Source of the DNA: Clostridia bacterium
GTDB taxonomy: Bacteria; Bacillota; Clostridia; Oscillospirales; Acutalibacteraceae
Length of the DNA: 64,000 bases
Direction: 5' to 3'
NCBI GenBank assembly: GCA_017438845.1
Contig: JAFRUO010000005.1
Coordinates: 62,001-126,000 of the forward strand
A program made the translations under genes and the position numbers. Shown here in pieces: positions 61,914-64,000 of the stretch. The notes under the pieces were generated by a model, which was not told where the DNA came from, did no database searches, and worked only from the letters and a program-made list of their open reading frames with translations. Each line of letters starts with the position of its first letter. Position 1 is the first letter of the stretch.

Positions 61914-61939
61914 CAGAATTTTGAATACACATACGCAAA

Positions 61940-61966
61940 GCCTCCCTCAAGCAGGGAGGCTTTTTT
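61940..61966 (+). terminator. Terminator after secA
   Basis: GCCTCCCT (61940-61947) pairs with AGGGAGGC (61953-61960), then six T. Confidence 0.9.
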
Positions 61967-62018
61967 GGTGCCTTCAGCTTCTTAAAGCTTTAGTTAGCTT
62001 AAAAGGCAAAAAGTACTA

Positions 62019-62098
62019 TTGACGTTTTTGTTGTTTTAAATTATAATAATAGCAACAATTTACCGAATAATTTTTGATTTTTGTTGTTTAAAACGTCA
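62019..62098 (+). promoter_or_regulatory. Promoter and repeats before the HTH-dehydrogenase fusion gene
   Basis: TTGACG (62019-62024), 17-bp spacer, TATAAT (62042-62047). The 12-bp repeat TTTTTGTTGTTT occurs at 62025-62036, filling the spacer, and at 62078-62089, 53 bp away (about five helical turns). GACGTTTT (62021-62028) and AAAACGTC (62090-62097) form an inverted pair around the whole region. Confidence 0.65.
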
Positions 62099-62108
62099 GG
62101 AGGCTTTT

Positions 62109-63614
62109 ATGAAGCGTTTTTCATCCGAAAAGCTTTGTCGGTGCATAAAGGAAAAAAGAAAGCAACTTGGGCTCTCTCAGCAAAGACTGTCGGAGCTCAG
62201 CGGCATTAACCGTTCAATGCTCAGCCGCCTTGAGCAGGGCGACTATATACCCACTCTTGCACAGCTTGAGTCACTTGCCGAAATACTCGGCTTTGATATT
62301 GTTTCCCTCTTTGCGGAAGAAGACTCCCCGCAGGAGAAAATGACAGAGGGTTCGTACAAAATCGCAGTCGCAGGTACGGGCTATGTCGGGCTTTCGCTTG
62401 CGGTGCTTCTTTCTTTGAACAACGATGTCACTGCGGTTGATGTGGTCGAGGAAAAGGTGGAAATGATTAACCGCCGTGTTTCTCCGATTAAAGACGAATA
62501 CATTGAAAAATATTTACGGGAGAAGCCTTTATGTCTGAGCGCCACCGTTGACGGCAGGAGGGCATATGCGGAGGCCGACTATATAATAGTCGCAGTGCCG
62601 ACAAACTATGACAGCCGTGAGAATTACTTTGATACCTCAGCGGTTGAAAGCGTTATCGAGCTTATTGCAGACGCTGTCGGTGAAAGTGAAAAAAAGCCCT
62701 GCGTTGTGATTAAATCAACCGTTCCCGTAGGCTATACCGAGAGAATCAGAAAAAAATACTCCTCTGATTTATACGGCAATATCGGAAACCATATACTTTT
62801 CAGTCCGGAGTTTTTAAGAGAGTCAAAGGCGCTTTACGACAACCTTTACCCGAGCAGAATCGTTATCGGCTGTGAAGAGGAAAACCGTCCGCAGGCGGAA
62901 ATATTTGCTTCCCTTCTTACCGACGGCGCGCTGAAAAAGGATGTGGACGTACTGTATATGGGCTGTACCGAGGCTGAAGCGGTCAAGCTTTTTGCCAACA
63001 CCTTCCTTGCGCTCAGGGTTTCCTATTTCAATGAGCTTGACACCTACGCAGAGCTTAAGGGGCTTAACACAAAGCAGATAATCGACGGCGTATGTCTTGA
63101 CCAAAGAATCGGCACTCATTACAACAACCCGAGCTTCGGCTACGGTGGCTACTGCCTGCCCAAGGACACAAAGCAGCTGCTTGCAAATTTTGAGGATGTC
63201 CCTGAAAATCTGATTCAGGCAATCGTTGACTCAAACCGTACCCGAAAGGATTTTATTGCAGACAGGGCACTGCAGATGGCAGGTGGATATTCATATACAA
63301 ACAATGAGTTTAACCCCGAAAATGAAAGAAAAATCGTAATCGGCGTTTACAGGCTGATAATGAAAAGTAACTCCGACAACTTCCGTCAAAGCTCCATTCA
63401 GGGCGTTATTAAACGAATCAAGTCAAAGGGCATAACCGTTATTATTTATGAGCCTACGCTTGAGGACCAAAGCACGTTTTTCGGCAGCCGTGTCGTCAAC
63501 AGCTTAAAGAAGTTTAAAAAGGAAGCGGACTGTATAATTGCCAACAGGTATTCCGCGGAGCTTGACGATGTAAAGGAAAAGGTATACACCCGTGACCTTT
63601 TCGGAAGAGACTAA
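62109..63614 (+). CDS. XRE helix-turn-helix fused to UDP-glucose/GDP-mannose-type dehydrogenase
   Basis: A 501-residue protein in one open frame. Residues 8-66 are a complete Cro/C1 HTH ([20 protein letters not shown], then [20 protein letters not shown]). After a 20-residue linker, a full nucleotide-sugar dehydrogenase follows: NAD loop [14 protein letters not shown] (about 86-99), [23 protein letters not shown], and catalytic Cys in [12 protein letters not shown]. Such enzymes oxidise UDP-glucose (or a related sugar) to the uronate with 2 NAD+. The DNA-binding head and the promoter repeats suggest that the enzyme regulates its own gene. SD CAGGAGG. No sign of a frame error. Confidence 0.9.
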   Translation: MKRFSSEKLCRCIKEKRKQLGLSQQRLSELSGINRSMLSRLEQGDYIPTLAQLESLAEILGFDIVSLFAEEDSPQEKMTEGSYKIAVAGTGYVGLSLAVLLSLNNDVTAVDVVEEKVEMINRRVSPIKDEYIEKYLREKPLCLSATVDGRRAYAEADYIIVAVPTNYDSRENYFDTSAVESVIELIADAVGESEKKPCVVIKSTVPVGYTERIRKKYSSDLYGNIGNHILFSPEFLRESKALYDNLYPSRIVIGCEEENRPQAEIFASLLTDGALKKDVDVLYMGCTEAEAVKLFANTFLALRVSYFNELDTYAELKGLNTKQIIDGVCLDQRIGTHYNNPSFGYGGYCLPKDTKQLLANFEDVPENLIQAIVDSNRTRKDFIADRALQMAGGYSYTNNEFNPENERKIVIGVYRLIMKSNSDNFRQSSIQGVIKRIKSKGITVIIYEPTLEDQSTFFGSRVVNSLKKFKKEADCIIANRYSAELDDVKEKVYTRDLFGRD

Positions 63615-63644
63615 AAAACAGCGTCCCAAAGGACGCTGTTTTTT
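63615..63644. terminator. Bidirectional terminator between the fusion gene and the ABC permease
   Basis: AACAGCGTCC (63617-63626) pairs with GGACGCTGTT (63631-63640), with A/T runs on both sides. Confidence 0.85.
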
Positions 63645-63649
63645 AATAA

Positions 63650-64000
63650 TCATTTCGAGCTTATTTTGTTGTTTCTCAACGCCCTTGAAAGCTCGTTGAG
63701 CTTAGGCGGTTTGCCGTACATCAGCACGCCGACCTTGTATATTGCGGCGGCAAGGTAGCCGATTAATACGGTGCTTATAAGCAGTATTGCAACCGAAAGC
63801 GCAATCTGCCACGCAGGCACGTTGCCCATTGCAATTCTTGTAAACATTGCCGTCGGTGAGGTCAGCGGGAAAAACGAGGCGATTTTCATCAGCACGTTGT
63901 CAACGTCCTTCAGCATTGAGAACATAGTGAGCATAAACGCCCCAACCATTATCAGCGACACGGGCATAGTCAGCGCACTGACATCCTCAAGTCTGCTTGC
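63650..64000 (-). CDS. ABC-2 type transporter permease, partial (C-terminal part)
   Basis: The visible 116 codons are the C-terminal end of a membrane protein; the frame runs past the right edge. It has two or three hydrophobic helices, with the stretch FFPLTSPTAMFTRIAMGNVP between them, and ends in a short cytoplasmic tail. The pattern (PLTSP-, then P.W) is typical of the NatB/YhaP branch of ABC-2 permeases that export ions or small molecules. The ATPase partner lies outside the window. Confidence 0.75.
   Translation of the reverse strand, partial: ASRLEDVSALTMPVSLIMVGAFMLTMFSMLKDVDNVLMKIASFFPLTSPTAMFTRIAMGNVPAWQIALSVAILLISTVLIGYLAAAIYKVGVLMYGKPPKLNELSRALRNNKISSK

Overview
The window reads as chromosomal DNA of a sporulation-competent, anaerobic, Gram-positive member of the Clostridia, most like a gut Oscillospiraceae/Ruminococcaceae. 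Supporting signs are a clostridial Rnf complex, pyruvate:ferredoxin oxidoreductase, a glmS ribozyme, CtsR/McsA/McsB/ClpC, a SpoIIQ-like gene with a sigma-F-type promoter, LexA boxes of the Gram-positive type and four S-layer-homology (SLH) proteins. Species cannot be named from sequence alone. Genes are dense, with many 4- or 8-bp overlaps and frequent TTG/GTG starts placed by good Shine-Dalgarno (SD) sequences.

Layout. 0-3.3 kb: start of yebC, a small membrane protein, then an ECF sigma factor / anti-sigma-like protein / SLH protein operon. 3.4-8.6 kb: yabB-rsmI-membrane protein, an XRE regulator divergent from a histidine phosphatase, and two membrane proteins. 8.7-14.75 kb: glmS with its self-cleaving ribozyme, an IS3-family element lodged in the loop of the glmS/mltG terminator, mltG, a SpoIIQ-like M23 protein, a candidate small RNA and lexA. 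14.9-26 kb: SLH protein, lysoplasmalogenase-like protein, nifJ, CNNM/CorC-type protein, trpS, and a large SLH protein with four 231-bp tandem repeats. 26-29 kb: HTH protein, zinc-ribbon/LRR membrane protein and atypical protein kinase. 29-37.3 kb: iron-type alcohol dehydrogenase divergent from apbE-nusG domain II-Gx transporter-rnfCDGEAB, with a Rex-like palindrome between them. 37.4-40.1 kb: small XRE regulator, SLH protein, repeats and two very short genes. 40.2-44.7 kb: ctsR-mcsA-mcsB-clpC. 44.8-49.3 kb: GPH-type symporter, RNase HI, nucleotidyltransferase/phosphomannomutase-like fusion. 49.4-61.9 kb: housekeeping run rnj-gdpP-rplI-dnaB-tilS-hpt-ftsH and secA. 62.1-64 kb: an XRE helix-turn-helix fused to a UDP-glucose-type dehydrogenase, and the end of an ABC-2 permease.

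How parts work together. NifJ makes reduced ferredoxin from pyruvate. Rnf oxidises that ferredoxin with NAD+ and builds an ion gradient, and ApbE attaches FMN to RnfD and RnfG. The divergent alcohol dehydrogenase uses NAD(P)H, so a shared Rex-like site is reasonable. The SLH proteins, each under a different apparent control (ECF sigma, XRE regulator, own promoters), point to a managed cell-surface layer.

Observations most worth a second look: (1) the HTH-sugar-nucleotide dehydrogenase fusion with repeats lying on its own promoter; (2) precise IS insertion into the loop of a shared terminator; (3) an orphan C-rich small RNA next to lexA; (4) SLH genes paired with dedicated regulators; (5) a 42-residue Cys-Gly protein behind a sigma-K-like promoter.
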